DNA of 64,000 nucleotides, from contig NZ_FMXO01000010.1 in the NCBI RefSeq assembly GCF_900104215.1, forward strand, positions 62,001-126,000. Direction: 5' to 3'. The stretch is from Desulfonatronum thiosulfatophilum. GTDB lineage: Bacteria > Desulfobacterota > Desulfovibrionia > Desulfovibrionales > Desulfonatronaceae. Below are positions 8,368 to 17,384 of this stretch, piece after piece (within the stretch, counting starts at the first letter, position 1; each line of letters begins with the position of its first letter). The notes beneath the pieces were generated by a model. It ran no database searches. It saw nothing but the letters and a program-made list of their open reading frames with translations, and was not told the origin of the DNA. Both the position numbers and the translations under genes were made by a program.

Positions 8368-8808
8368 ATGCGGACGCTGATTGTTGAGGACAGCCGGAGC
8401 ATGCGGGAACATCTCAAGGAAATCGTGGCTCCCTATGGCCGGGTTAATCAGGTGCCGGACGGCAGGCAGGCAGTGAACGCTTTCGTGCGGTCCTTGGAAG
8501 ACAAAAAATTGTACGACCTGATCCTGATGGACATTGAGATGCCGGTCCTGGACGGCCACAAGGCTCTGGGCATGATCCGCCGGCTGGAAGAGCAGCGGCT
8601 GGGCGGCATCCGGACCAAAGTGGTCATGGTCTCCAGCCTTTCGGACTACGAGAACATTCTCCAGGCTCAATTCGAAGAACGGGCCGACGCCTATATCACC
8701 AAACCCTTTGAACCGAAAATGCTCCTGGAAACCCTGGGCAACCTCGGCCTGATCGACAAGGGGCCTTTCCCGGAAATCGATGCGGCCGCAGGTCAGTTGG
8801 GGCAGTGA
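8368..8808 (+). CDS. Single-domain response regulator (CheY-like receiver)
   Basis: A 146-residue receiver without an output domain. The expected residues are present: the acidic pair E7-D8 in LIVEDSR, phosphoacceptor D55 in LILMDIEMP, S89/S90 in VMVSS and K112 in YITKPFEP. An AAGGAT sequence precedes the ATG. A C-terminal extension of about 20 residues after the receiver is unstructured. No kinase is adjacent, so the partner is unknown; such lone receivers often work in phosphorelays or chemotaxis-like signalling. It lies 27 bases before tex. Confidence 0.9.
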   Translation: MRTLIVEDSRSMREHLKEIVAPYGRVNQVPDGRQAVNAFVRSLEDKKLYDLILMDIEMPVLDGHKALGMIRRLEEQRLGGIRTKVVMVSSLSDYENILQAQFEERADAYITKPFEPKMLLETLGNLGLIDKGPFPEIDAAAGQLGQ

Positions 8809-8835
8809 GCAATCACAACATCTCTTAGAGGAACA

Positions 8836-10986
8836 ATGCATTCGACTCATGCCGACCAGGTGGCCGCGCAGTTCGGGTTGACGTCGCGGCAGGTTCAGGC
8901 CGTGGCGGACCTGCTCCGTGAAGGCTCCACCGAGGTGTTTATCGCCCGTTATCGCAAGGAAGCCACGGGCTCCCTGGACGAGGTGGTCGTGCGCAAGGTG
9001 CGCGATGGGCTGGAGGCTCTGGCCGATCTGGACAAACGTCGCGACGCCATGCTGGCCTCCCTGGAGGAGCGGGAGCTGTTGTCCGAGGCCTTGCGCACCG
9101 CTCTGGAGGGCGCCAAGTCCCTGAGCGAACTGGAGGACATCTATCTCCCTCACCGGCCCAAGCGTCGCACCCGGGCCATGATGGCCGCGGAAAAGGGGCT
9201 GGAACCTCTGGCCGATATGCTCATGGAACAGCGAGTCGCGGATCCGGTCGCGGCCGCGGCTTCCTTTGTCGATCAGGACAAGGGGATTGAGAACACGGAT
9301 CAGGCCTTGGCCGGAGCCAGGGATATCCTGGCCGAGCGCGTGTCCGAAGATGCCGGTGCCAGGGCAGCGATGCGCGAACTGTTCATGACCAGGGCCCGGC
9401 TTTGCTCCAGGCCGGCCCGGGGAGCGTCCAAGGTCGATCCGGCCATGGCGGCCAAGTTCAGGGATTGGAACGACTGGGAAGAGGCCGCGGAGCGCGCCCC
9501 TGGTCACCGCATCCTGGCCTTGTTCCGCGGTGAGCGGGAAGGCGTGCTTTCGGTGGAGGTCCGGCCGGACGAGACTGTGGCCCTGGCCGGGTTGGAACGC
9601 CGTTTTGTGCGCGGCCGGGGAGCGTGCGCGCAACAGGTGGGCTTGGCTGTCCAGGACGGCTATCGACGCCTGCTTGCTCCCTCCATGGAAAATGAACTGC
9701 GGACAAAACTCAAGGAGCGGGCCGATACCGAGGCCATAGCCGTGTTTTCGGCCAATCTGCGCGAGCTGCTCCTGGCCCCGCCCTTGGGAAGCAAGCGGAT
9801 CATGGCCCTGGACCCTGGATTCAGAACCGGAGCCAAGCTGGTCTGCCTGGACGAGCAGGGTGGGCTGCTGCATCACGACACTGTCTTCGTGGTGGGCTCC
9901 GAACGGCAGATCGCGGAATCCGCGCGGCGCATTCGAGAACTTGTGGAACGCTTCGCCGTCCAGGCCGTGGCCGTGGGCAACGGCACGGCAGGGCGGGAAA
10001 CCGAGGCCTTCGTCCGCTCCCTGGGGTTGTCCGGGGTGTTCGTGGTTATGGTCAATGAATCCGGAGCTTCGGTCTATTCCGGCTCGGACCTCGCCCGGGA
10101 GGAGTTTCCGGATCTGGACCTGACCGTGCGCGGGGCCGTGTCCATCGGGCGGCGGCTGATGGATCCCCTGGCGGAGCTGGTCAAGATCGATCCCAAGGCC
10201 ATCGGCGTGGGTCAGTACCAGCATGACGTGGACCAGGCGGCGTTGAAGCGGGCCCTGGACGATACCGTGATCAGCTGCGTGAACGCGGTGGGCGTGGAGC
10301 TGAACACGGCCAGCGCCGCCCTGTTGTCCTTTGTCTCCGGGTTGGGGCCGTCCCTGGCCCGGAACATCGTCGCCTGGAGGGATGAAAACGGGCCGTTTGG
10401 CTCCCGGCAGGAATTGCTCCGGGTGAAGCGGCTCGGACCCAAGGCTTTTGAGCAGGCCGCCGGTTTTTTGCGCATCCGGGACTCGAAGAATCCCTTGGAC
10501 GCCTCGGGCATCCATCCGGAACGGTATGGTTTGGTGGAGCGCATGGCCCGGGACATGGGAACCGAAGTGGTCGAGCTGATGCGTGATTCCGGGATCAGGG
10601 CGGCGATTGATCCGCATCGCTACCTGTCCGCGGAGGCGGGCCTGCCTACGTTGACCGACATCCTGGCCGAGCTGGACCGGCCCGGGCGCGACCCCCGGCC
10701 GGCCTTCGAGCATTTTGCCTTTGCCGAGGGGCTGCATCGTCCGGAAGATCTCTCTCCGGGCATGATCCTGCCGGGCATCGTGACCAACGTGACCCGGTTC
10801 GGGGCCTTTGTGGACGTGGGCGTGCATCAGGACGGACTGGTCCATGTCAGCCAGATGGCGGACCGCTTTGTCCGTGATCCCGCGGAGGTGGTCCGACCCG
10901 GGCAGCATGTCCGCGCTCGGGTTCTTGAAGTGGACCTGGAACGCCGGCGCATCTCCCTCTCCCTGAAAATGGTCGACCAGTTGTAA
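8836..10986 (+). CDS. tex: Tex family RNA-binding transcription accessory protein
   Basis: A 716-residue Tex homologue. The order of domains fits the family: N-terminal helical region (IARYRKEATGSLDE, LEDIYLPHRPKRRTRA), YqgF-like fold (IMALDPGFRTGAKL), helix-hairpin-helix region (LNTASAALLSFVSGLG, then NIVAWRDENGPFGSR), and a C-terminal S1 RNA-binding domain from about residue 640 (IVTNVTRFGAFVDVGVHQDG). Tex is a conserved nucleic-acid-binding protein, related to eukaryotic Spt6, of incompletely known function in transcription or rRNA handling. TTAGAGGAAC precedes the ATG. A very long open frame on the opposite strand is a composition shadow of this gene. Confidence 0.95.
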   Translation: MHSTHADQVAAQFGLTSRQVQAVADLLREGSTEVFIARYRKEATGSLDEVVVRKVRDGLEALADLDKRRDAMLASLEERELLSEALRTALEGAKSLSELEDIYLPHRPKRRTRAMMAAEKGLEPLADMLMEQRVADPVAAAASFVDQDKGIENTDQALAGARDILAERVSEDAGARAAMRELFMTRARLCSRPARGASKVDPAMAAKFRDWNDWEEAAERAPGHRILALFRGEREGVLSVEVRPDETVALAGLERRFVRGRGACAQQVGLAVQDGYRRLLAPSMENELRTKLKERADTEAIAVFSANLRELLLAPPLGSKRIMALDPGFRTGAKLVCLDEQGGLLHHDTVFVVGSERQIAESARRIRELVERFAVQAVAVGNGTAGRETEAFVRSLGLSGVFVVMVNESGASVYSGSDLAREEFPDLDLTVRGAVSIGRRLMDPLAELVKIDPKAIGVGQYQHDVDQAALKRALDDTVISCVNAVGVELNTASAALLSFVSGLGPSLARNIVAWRDENGPFGSRQELLRVKRLGPKAFEQAAGFLRIRDSKNPLDASGIHPERYGLVERMARDMGTEVVELMRDSGIRAAIDPHRYLSAEAGLPTLTDILAELDRPGRDPRPAFEHFAFAEGLHRPEDLSPGMILPGIVTNVTRFGAFVDVGVHQDGLVHVSQMADRFVRDPAEVVRPGQHVRARVLEVDLERRRISLSLKMVDQL

Positions 10987-11022
10987 CTCCTCAGCTTTCA
11001 ATACAGAGACCTTGACAATCAG

Positions 11023-13911
11023 ATGAACGAGAATCCCATCTTTACCATCGGCTATGGCTCACGGTCTTTGACGGATTTGCTGGAACTGCTGCGCGGTCAG
11101 CGGATCGAGTATCTTCTGGATGTCCGCTCCAGGCCGTATTCCAAAGGGCGACCCGAATACGCCAAGGCCGCCCTGGAAGAGTGTCTGAAGAACAAGGGAA
11201 TTCGGTACCTGTTCATGGGCGACGCCCTGGGGGGAATGGCGGAGGATCAGGAGAGCGGAGTTCCCGCTCAGGAGCGGCCGGCCTTCCGGCAGGGCATCGC
11301 GCGACTGTGCAAAGCCCACCAGCAGCAACTGCGGGTGGCCCTGCTCTGCGGCGAGGCCAGGCCGGAGCTGTGCCACCGCGCCGTGCTGATCGGAGCGGCC
11401 CTGGCGGAGTTGGGCATTCCGGTGCTGCACATCGACGAGAACACGGTCCTGGTTCCGCAGGAGCAGGTCATGGATCGGCTGTCGGCATTGTCCGGGCAGG
11501 AAGCGGGCCGGGGCGAGGAGCGTGCGGCGGATCTGGCACCCGATGATGATTTCATTTTTCCCGACATGCCGGATAATGATGTCCCGCCGCCCTCGGATGC
11601 GGACATGCCTCAGGATGTGATGGGGGATGAACCCGAAGCGGATTCAGGCCTGCCGGGATGGGCCGGTTCGGAAGGGCAGGCCGGTGTTTCGGATCCGCGG
11701 CGTCCTGTCCTGGATTTAAGCCGGTTTCGGAATTCGGACCCGCAAACGGTCCTGAAGCAGGTCTTCGGCTACGACGGCTTCCGTCCGTTGCAGGCCGAGG
11801 TCATTGCCGCCGTCCTGGCCAAGGAGGATGCCCTGGCCATTATGCCCACGGGCAGCGGGAAATCCCTGTGCTTTCAACTGCCCGCGCTGCTTTTTCCAGG
11901 GCTGACCGTGGTGGTGTCGCCCCTGATCGCCTTAATGGAGGACCAGGTGATGCAGGCCCGGGAGCTCGGCCTGCCCGCGGCCTTTCTGAACAGTACGGTG
12001 CCGATCCAGGAGTATCAGGCAATCATGGCCGATGTTCGGGCCGGCGGAGTCAAGCTGCTGTACGCGGCCCCCGAGACCCTGCTCCAGCCGGTCATCCTGC
12101 AACTGCTGGAGAGCGTGGCCGTGGACTGCCTGACCATCGACGAGGCCCACTGCATCTCCGAATGGGGCCACGATTTTCGCCCGGAATACCGTCGGCTGGT
12201 GGACGTGCGCCGCCGTCTGCCCGGGGCGGTCTGTCTTGCGGTCACGGCCACGGCCACGGAACTGGTGCGCCGGGACATCAAGGCCAGTCTGGGCATTGAC
12301 GATGCCCATCAGTATCTGGCCAGCTTCAACCGGGAGAATCTCTACCTGGAGGTGGCGGCCAAGAACGATGCCATGGACCAGTCGCTGGCCTTTCTTGAGG
12401 ATCGGCGGGACCAGTCCGGAATCATTTACTGCGCCACCCGCAAGCAGGTGGACGTGCTTTGCGAGGTGCTTTGCGCGCGGGGCGTTTCCGCGCTGCCCTA
12501 TCATGCCGGGCTGGACGCTCCGACCCGGATGGGCAATCAGCGCCGGTTCATCCGCGACGACGTCCGGGTCATGGTGGCGACCATCGCATTCGGCATGGGC
12601 ATCAACAAGTCGAACATCCGTTTCGTCCTGCACTACGATCTGCCCAAGAACCTGGAAAGCTACTACCAGCAGGTGGGCCGCGCCGGCCGGGACGGCCTGC
12701 GGGCGGAGTGCCTTCTGCTCTTCACCCACGGCGACGTGCAGACCTATGTCTCCTTCATCAAAAAAATGGATGCGGCGCAGCAGAAACCGGCGCGGCTGCA
12801 ACTGGAGGCCATGGTTGGGTATAGCGAATCCGCGGTCTGTCGCCGGATCCCCCTGCTGGGCTATTTCAATGAATCCCATCCCGCGGCCAACTGCGGGATG
12901 TGCGACAACTGCTGCACCGAGCCCAAGGAACTGAGCGACGTGACCGTTGCCGCGCAAAAGTTTCTGTCCTGCGTCAAGCGCACCGGCGAAATGTTCGGCA
13001 TGAGCCACATCATCGACGTGCTGCGCGGCTCCAGGTCGGAAAAGGTGCTCAGCCGGCGACACGACGGCCTGTCCACCTACGGGATCGGTATGGAGCATTC
13101 GAAGAAACAATGGCAGCATCTGGCCCGACAGTTCATCCAGCAGGGTCTGCTGATCCAGGATATGGAGCACGGAGGGCTGCGTCTGGGACAGGAGGCGTAC
13201 CAGGTTTTCAAGGGGCGTCAGGTCATGGGCGTGCTGCCAGAGCCGGCGACGCCCGCTTTCTCCTCTTCAGGTCCGTCCGCAATGCACGACCAGGCGTATG
13301 ACGCGCAGTTGTTCGACCTGTTGCGGGTACGGCGCAAGGAACTTGCGGAGGCCGCCAATGTGCCGCCCTACGTGGTTTTTTCGGATCGATCCCTGGTGGA
13401 GATGGCCGCTGTTTTTCCGCAATCCCCCGGAACCTTCGCGGCGATACACGGAGTGGGCGAGGCCAAGCTGACCAAATACGCGGACGAATTCCTGCCGATC
13501 ATCCGCGATTACTGCACGCAACGCGGCATCGTTGAGCAGCCCGCAGTCGCCGCGCCGCCTCCACGGCCCAAGCCCGAGGGTCTGGGACCACGCACCCTGG
13601 AGGTGCTCGCATTGTGTGAAAGCGGGCAAAGCATTGCCCAGGTGTGCGAGATGTTCAAGGTCAAGCCGGCGACCATCGTCAACCATCTATGGCAAGCGGT
13701 CATGGCCGGCCGGAGCGTCCGGAGAGATGTTCTGGAGGCCGAGATCACGCTGCCCCCGGATATCAGGCAGCGCGTCCTGGACGCCTTTGCCGAACACGGC
13801 CCGGAACGGCTCAGGCCGGTCTACGATGCGCTCCAGGGGGCGGTGAACTACGACGATCTGCACCTGATGCGGCTGTACGTCGTGCTGAACAGGCAGGGGG
13901 TTGTTTCTTGA
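11023..13911 (+). CDS. recQ: RecQ-type helicase fused to an N-terminal DUF488 domain
   Basis: A 962-residue fusion. Residues 1 to about 150 are a DUF488 domain (FTIGYGSRSLTDLLELL, LLDVRSRPYSKG, LLCGEARPELCHRAVL). An acidic, Pro-rich linker covers about 155-225. RecQ follows: Walker A PTGSGKS near 274, DEAH at about 373-376, motif VI QQVGRAGRDG, zinc-binding cysteines (CGMCDNC near 625), winged helix, an HRDC domain near 760-832, and a C-terminal HTH_40-like region (LCESGQSIAQVCEMFKVKPATIVNHL). RecQ unwinds DNA 3' to 5' in recombination and fork repair. DUF488 is of unknown function, with a conserved Cys in CGE/LCHR. The DUF488 fusion is unusual: most bacterial RecQ proteins begin directly with the helicase. 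There is no frame break at the junction. Confidence 0.9.
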   Translation: MNENPIFTIGYGSRSLTDLLELLRGQRIEYLLDVRSRPYSKGRPEYAKAALEECLKNKGIRYLFMGDALGGMAEDQESGVPAQERPAFRQGIARLCKAHQQQLRVALLCGEARPELCHRAVLIGAALAELGIPVLHIDENTVLVPQEQVMDRLSALSGQEAGRGEERAADLAPDDDFIFPDMPDNDVPPPSDADMPQDVMGDEPEADSGLPGWAGSEGQAGVSDPRRPVLDLSRFRNSDPQTVLKQVFGYDGFRPLQAEVIAAVLAKEDALAIMPTGSGKSLCFQLPALLFPGLTVVVSPLIALMEDQVMQARELGLPAAFLNSTVPIQEYQAIMADVRAGGVKLLYAAPETLLQPVILQLLESVAVDCLTIDEAHCISEWGHDFRPEYRRLVDVRRRLPGAVCLAVTATATELVRRDIKASLGIDDAHQYLASFNRENLYLEVAAKNDAMDQSLAFLEDRRDQSGIIYCATRKQVDVLCEVLCARGVSALPYHAGLDAPTRMGNQRRFIRDDVRVMVATIAFGMGINKSNIRFVLHYDLPKNLESYYQQVGRAGRDGLRAECLLLFTHGDVQTYVSFIKKMDAAQQKPARLQLEAMVGYSESAVCRRIPLLGYFNESHPAANCGMCDNCCTEPKELSDVTVAAQKFLSCVKRTGEMFGMSHIIDVLRGSRSEKVLSRRHDGLSTYGIGMEHSKKQWQHLARQFIQQGLLIQDMEHGGLRLGQEAYQVFKGRQVMGVLPEPATPAFSSSGPSAMHDQAYDAQLFDLLRVRRKELAEAANVPPYVVFSDRSLVEMAAVFPQSPGTFAAIHGVGEAKLTKYADEFLPIIRDYCTQRGIVEQPAVAAPPPRPKPEGLGPRTLEVLALCESGQSIAQVCEMFKVKPATIVNHLWQAVMAGRSVRRDVLEAEITLPPDIRQRVLDAFAEHGPERLRPVYDALQGAVNYDDLHLMRLYVVLNRQGVVS

Positions 13912-14014
13912 GCAACCAAGAAAGCCGGTCCTGCCGCAGATCGTTTACCTTTGCCATGTAATACGGTAGATCTTTGGCATTATATTTTCTAAAGCCAATT
14001 TTCTTGGGCATAAC

Positions 14015-14335
14015 ATGGCGAAACTCAAACCTCCTCTCAGCGTCCGCCAAGGGCTCGTCCATCTCGGAGAAGATCTCCGCAGGGCCAGGCTGCGGCGCGG
14101 GTTGAAAATGACCCTTGTGGCGGAGCGGGCCGGGATCAGCCGGGAGACTTTGGCGAAAATTCAGAAAGGCGATCCCGGGGTAAGCATGGGGGCTTATGCC
14201 GCGGTGATTTTCGCTTTGGGCATGGGGACGAAATGGATGAGGCTGGCCGACATCAGCAATGATCCGGTGGGCCAGGCCCTGGAAACCGAGCGGCTGCCCA
14301 AGCGCGCCCGAGGCTTGCAAAAGCTGGGGGAGTGA
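14015..14335 (+). CDS. HipB-like XRE-family transcriptional regulator (antitoxin)
   Basis: A 106-residue protein with an XRE helix-turn-helix at residues 20-75 (RRARLRRGLKMTLVAERAG, then ISRETLAKIQKGDPGV). HipB-type antitoxins bind operator DNA and their HipA kinase partner. The downstream gene overlaps it by four bases (GTGA), the usual coupling of hipB and hipA. Because that partner lacks its kinase core, this gene may be a relic or a free regulator. It opens the accessory island that runs to 22.8 kb. Confidence 0.85.
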   Translation: MAKLKPPLSVRQGLVHLGEDLRRARLRRGLKMTLVAERAGISRETLAKIQKGDPGVSMGAYAAVIFALGMGTKWMRLADISNDPVGQALETERLPKRARGLQKLGE

Positions 14336-14931
14336 CCGTCGTGCCCAAAGAGATCTTCGTTCATGTCGACCTGCGTGATGGTCCTTTTTTCGTGGGTACG
14401 CTCTGGGTTCATACGGCAAAAGGCCGGCAAAGCGCCACATTCGAATACGCATCCGCCTGGAGAAGCTGCGCCGCGGGCTTTTCTCTCGAGCCCGCCCTGG
14501 AATTGCGAAAAGGAACGTTTCACACGGACAAGGCCATGTTCGGAGCTATAGGCGATTCGGCCCCGGACCGTTGGGGGCGGACCTTGATGAATCGTCGGGA
14601 AGCCAGGTTAGCCAGATTGGAAAAGCGTACTCCCCGCATGCTCCGGGAAGCGGAAGGCTGGCGACTTTCTCCCCTCTACGATCTGGAACCCACTCCGGAA
14701 CACGTCAAACCGCGCATCCTGCATACCCGGATTGATTATCACGACGGGACGGCCAGTCTGGAACTGGCTTTTGACGTGGCCGGCGAATTCGGAGTGGAGC
14801 CCAGGGAGGCCGAATTTCTTGCCGAAACCATTGCCGCGGCCGTTCAATGTTGGGAAGACGAAGGACTGCGTTGGAGAGCGAGCAGGCAGGAGATTGAGTT
14901 CAAGCGTTCGGCGTTTGAACTTGGCAGGTAG
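14332..14931 (+). CDS. HipA-like protein lacking its kinase core (internal in-frame deletion)
   Basis: A 199-residue HipA relative; normal HipA is over 400 residues. The first 105 residues match the N-terminal HipA domain (FVGTLWVHTAKGRQSATFEY, GAIGDSAPDRWGRTLMNRRE). Near residue 103 the sequence jumps from LEKRTPRMLREA to EGWRLSPLYDLEPTPEHVKP, which in HipA is the block just after the catalytic centre. The C-terminal part (ASLELAFDVAGEFGV, ending EIEFKRSAFELG) is intact. About 200 residues holding the ATP-binding loop and catalytic residues are therefore missing without a frame break. It starts at GTG overlapping hipB. It is unlikely to phosphorylate GltX, the known HipA target. It may be a decayed toxin or a repurposed regulator. 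Confidence 0.8.
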   Translation: MTVVPKEIFVHVDLRDGPFFVGTLWVHTAKGRQSATFEYASAWRSCAAGFSLEPALELRKGTFHTDKAMFGAIGDSAPDRWGRTLMNRREARLARLEKRTPRMLREAEGWRLSPLYDLEPTPEHVKPRILHTRIDYHDGTASLELAFDVAGEFGVEPREAEFLAETIAAAVQCWEDEGLRWRASRQEIEFKRSAFELGR

Positions 14932-15006
14932 TCGCCGGACAGCCGGAAGGCATCAGTGCCGGTCGGCAAGCACCGCTTCATGGAACCTTGCAAACGAGAG
15001 CGCCCC

Positions 15007-17382
15007 ATGAACAAAAAAGATTTCACTGAAGCGGATATCCGCACCAAGTTCGTCACTCCGGCGTTGACCGGCGCGCGGGGTGAGAAATGGGATCTGATGA
15101 CCCAGATCCGGGAGGAATTTTATTTCACCAGGGGCAGGGTGATCGTGCGCGGCAGGACCGTGCGCCGCGGCGAGGCGAAGAAGGCTGACTACATTCTTTT
15201 TTACAAGCCGAACCTGCCCATTGCGGTCATTGAAGCCAAGGACAACAACCACTGCGTGGGCGCCGGGATGCAGCAGGCCCTGGATTATGCCGAGATTCTG
15301 GATATTCCCTTTGCCTACAGCACCAACGGGGACGCCTTCCTGGAGCACGACCGCACAAGAACCAGCGGTCACGTCACCCGAGAAATCCCCCTTGATCAAT
15401 TCCCAACCCCCGAGCAACTCTGGGTCCGGTACCGCGAGGCCAAGGGCTACTCCGCGGAGCAGGAGGCCGTGGCCGCCCAGGATTACTACGACGACGGCTC
15501 CGGGAAGACGCCGCGCTATTACCAGCTCATCGCCGTGAACCGCACCGTGGACGCCATCGCTCGCGGCGAAAACCGCATCCTGCTGGTCATGGCCACGGGC
15601 ACCGGCAAGACCTATACCGCCTTTCAGATCACCTGGCGGCTGTGGAAGTCCGGGGCCAAAAAACGCATTCTGTTCCTGGTGGACCGCAACATCTTGGCCG
15701 ATCAGACCAAGACCAACGACTTCAAGCCCTTCGGCCCGGCCATGACCAAGATCACCAACCGCACCGTGGACAAGGCTTTTGAAATCTACCTCTGCCTCTA
15801 CCAGGCCGTGACCGGCACCGAGGAGGAGCAGAACATCTACAAGCAGTTCTCGCCGGATTTTTTCGATCTGATCATCGTGGACGAATGCCACCGGGGCAGC
15901 GCCGCGGACGACGCCGCCTGGCGCAAGGTGCTGGAATACTTTTCCTCCGCCGCCCAGATCGGTTTGACCGCCACGCCCAAAGAGACCAAAGACGTTTCCA
16001 ACATCGAGTACTTCGGCGAGCCGCTCTACACCTACTCCCTGCGCCAGGGGATCGCCGACGGATTTCTCGCGCCCTACAAGGTCATCCGCATCGGTTTGGA
16101 CAAGGACCTGGACGGCTGGCGGCCCGAGGACGGACAGACCGACAAGTACGGCCGGCTGATCGAGGACCGGGAATACAACGACCGCGATTTCGACCGCGGT
16201 CTGATCCTGGAGCAACGCACCGCCCTGGTGGCCGCCAAGGTCACCCAGTTTCTGCGGGCCACGGACCGCTTCGGAAAGACCATCATCTTCTGCGAGAACA
16301 TCGACCACGCCGAGCGCATGCGCCAAGCCATGGTCAACGCCAACCCGGATCTTGCCGCGGCCAACAGCCGGTACGTGATGCGCGTCACCGGGGACAACGA
16401 CGAGGGCAAGGCTCAACTGGATAATTTCATTGATCCGGAATCCACGTACCCGGTGATCTGCACCACCTCCCGGCTGATGAGCACCGGGGTGGACGCCCAA
16501 ACCTGCCGGCTCATCGTCCTGGACCGACGCATCAATTCCATGACCGAGTTCAAGCAGATCATCGGGCGCGGCACCCGGATCAACGAGGACTTCGGCAAGT
16601 TCTATTTCACGATCATGGATTTCAAGCGGGCCACGAGCCACTTCGCGGACCCGGACTTCGACGGCGAGCCGGTGCAGATCTACGAGCCGGGTCCGGAAGA
16701 GCCGCCCGTTCCCCCGGACGAAGTTCCGGAAGAGGAGGGCGGCTATCCTCCGGGCTCCGATCTGAACGGCCCGCACGGCCCGGACGAATTCGGCGGCGGA
16801 CTGCGGGAACAACAATCCAAGTACTACGTGGACAACGTCGAGGTCCGCGTGGCCACGGAGCGCGTTCAGTACCTGGATCAACACGGCAAGCTGATCACCG
16901 AGTCCCTGAAGGACTATTCCCGCAAGGCCGTCCGCCAGACCTATGCCACCTTGGCCTCGTTCCTGACCGTCTGGAACGACGCCGAAAGAAAACAGGCCGT
17001 CCTGGAGGAACTCGCGGCCAGGGGCGTGTTTCTGGACGAACTTGCTGAACAGGTCGGCCGGGACTATGACGCCTTTGATCTCGTCTGCCATGTCGCCTTT
17101 GACCAACCGCCGCTGACCCGCAGAGAGCGGGCTGAACAGGTCACAAAGCGCAACGTGTTCGGGAAATACGGCGACAAGGCCCGCGCCGTCCTGGAGTCCC
17201 TGCTCGCCAAGTACGCCGAAACCGGCATCACCAGCGTTGAATCCCTGGACATCCTCAAAGTGGACCCCCTGCGCACCTTCGGCACCCCCATCGAAATCAT
17301 CAATCTCTTTGGCGGCAAGTCCGCGTATCTGGCCGCGGTCAGGGAGCTTGAAGACCATATTTATAATTTGGACGCCGCATAA
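15007..17382 (+). CDS. hsdR: Type I restriction enzyme, R subunit (nuclease-translocase)
   Basis: The 791-residue motor and cleavage subunit of a type I restriction system. The N-terminal nuclease motif is D61 with E76-A77-K78 (KADYILF, then VIEAKDN). The superfamily 2 helicase follows: Walker A ATGTGKT at 196-202, DECH at 292-295, TATPKET, and motif VI (QIIGRGTRI). The C-terminal EcoEI-type region continues to the end. The ATG at 15007 gives the family start MNKKDFTEADIRTKFV; the open frame before it is untypical. Its stop is two bases before hsdM. The gene order R-M-S places translocation and cleavage first. Confidence 0.95.
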   Translation: MNKKDFTEADIRTKFVTPALTGARGEKWDLMTQIREEFYFTRGRVIVRGRTVRRGEAKKADYILFYKPNLPIAVIEAKDNNHCVGAGMQQALDYAEILDIPFAYSTNGDAFLEHDRTRTSGHVTREIPLDQFPTPEQLWVRYREAKGYSAEQEAVAAQDYYDDGSGKTPRYYQLIAVNRTVDAIARGENRILLVMATGTGKTYTAFQITWRLWKSGAKKRILFLVDRNILADQTKTNDFKPFGPAMTKITNRTVDKAFEIYLCLYQAVTGTEEEQNIYKQFSPDFFDLIIVDECHRGSAADDAAWRKVLEYFSSAAQIGLTATPKETKDVSNIEYFGEPLYTYSLRQGIADGFLAPYKVIRIGLDKDLDGWRPEDGQTDKYGRLIEDREYNDRDFDRGLILEQRTALVAAKVTQFLRATDRFGKTIIFCENIDHAERMRQAMVNANPDLAAANSRYVMRVTGDNDEGKAQLDNFIDPESTYPVICTTSRLMSTGVDAQTCRLIVLDRRINSMTEFKQIIGRGTRINEDFGKFYFTIMDFKRATSHFADPDFDGEPVQIYEPGPEEPPVPPDEVPEEEGGYPPGSDLNGPHGPDEFGGGLREQQSKYYVDNVEVRVATERVQYLDQHGKLITESLKDYSRKAVRQTYATLASFLTVWNDAERKQAVLEELAARGVFLDELAEQVGRDYDAFDLVCHVAFDQPPLTRRERAEQVTKRNVFGKYGDKARAVLESLLAKYAETGITSVESLDILKVDPLRTFGTPIEIINLFGGKSAYLAAVRELEDHIYNLDAA

Positions 17383-17384
17383 CC

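Noticed and set aside
8281-11001. A 906-codon open frame on the minus strand across tex
   Set aside because: It is the composition shadow of tex in GC-rich DNA, with His/Gln/Gly-rich sequence and no domain.
14953-17358. An 801-codon minus-strand frame across hsdR
   Set aside because: Val/Gly/Asp-rich mirror of a well-supported gene; no motif or ribosome-binding site.
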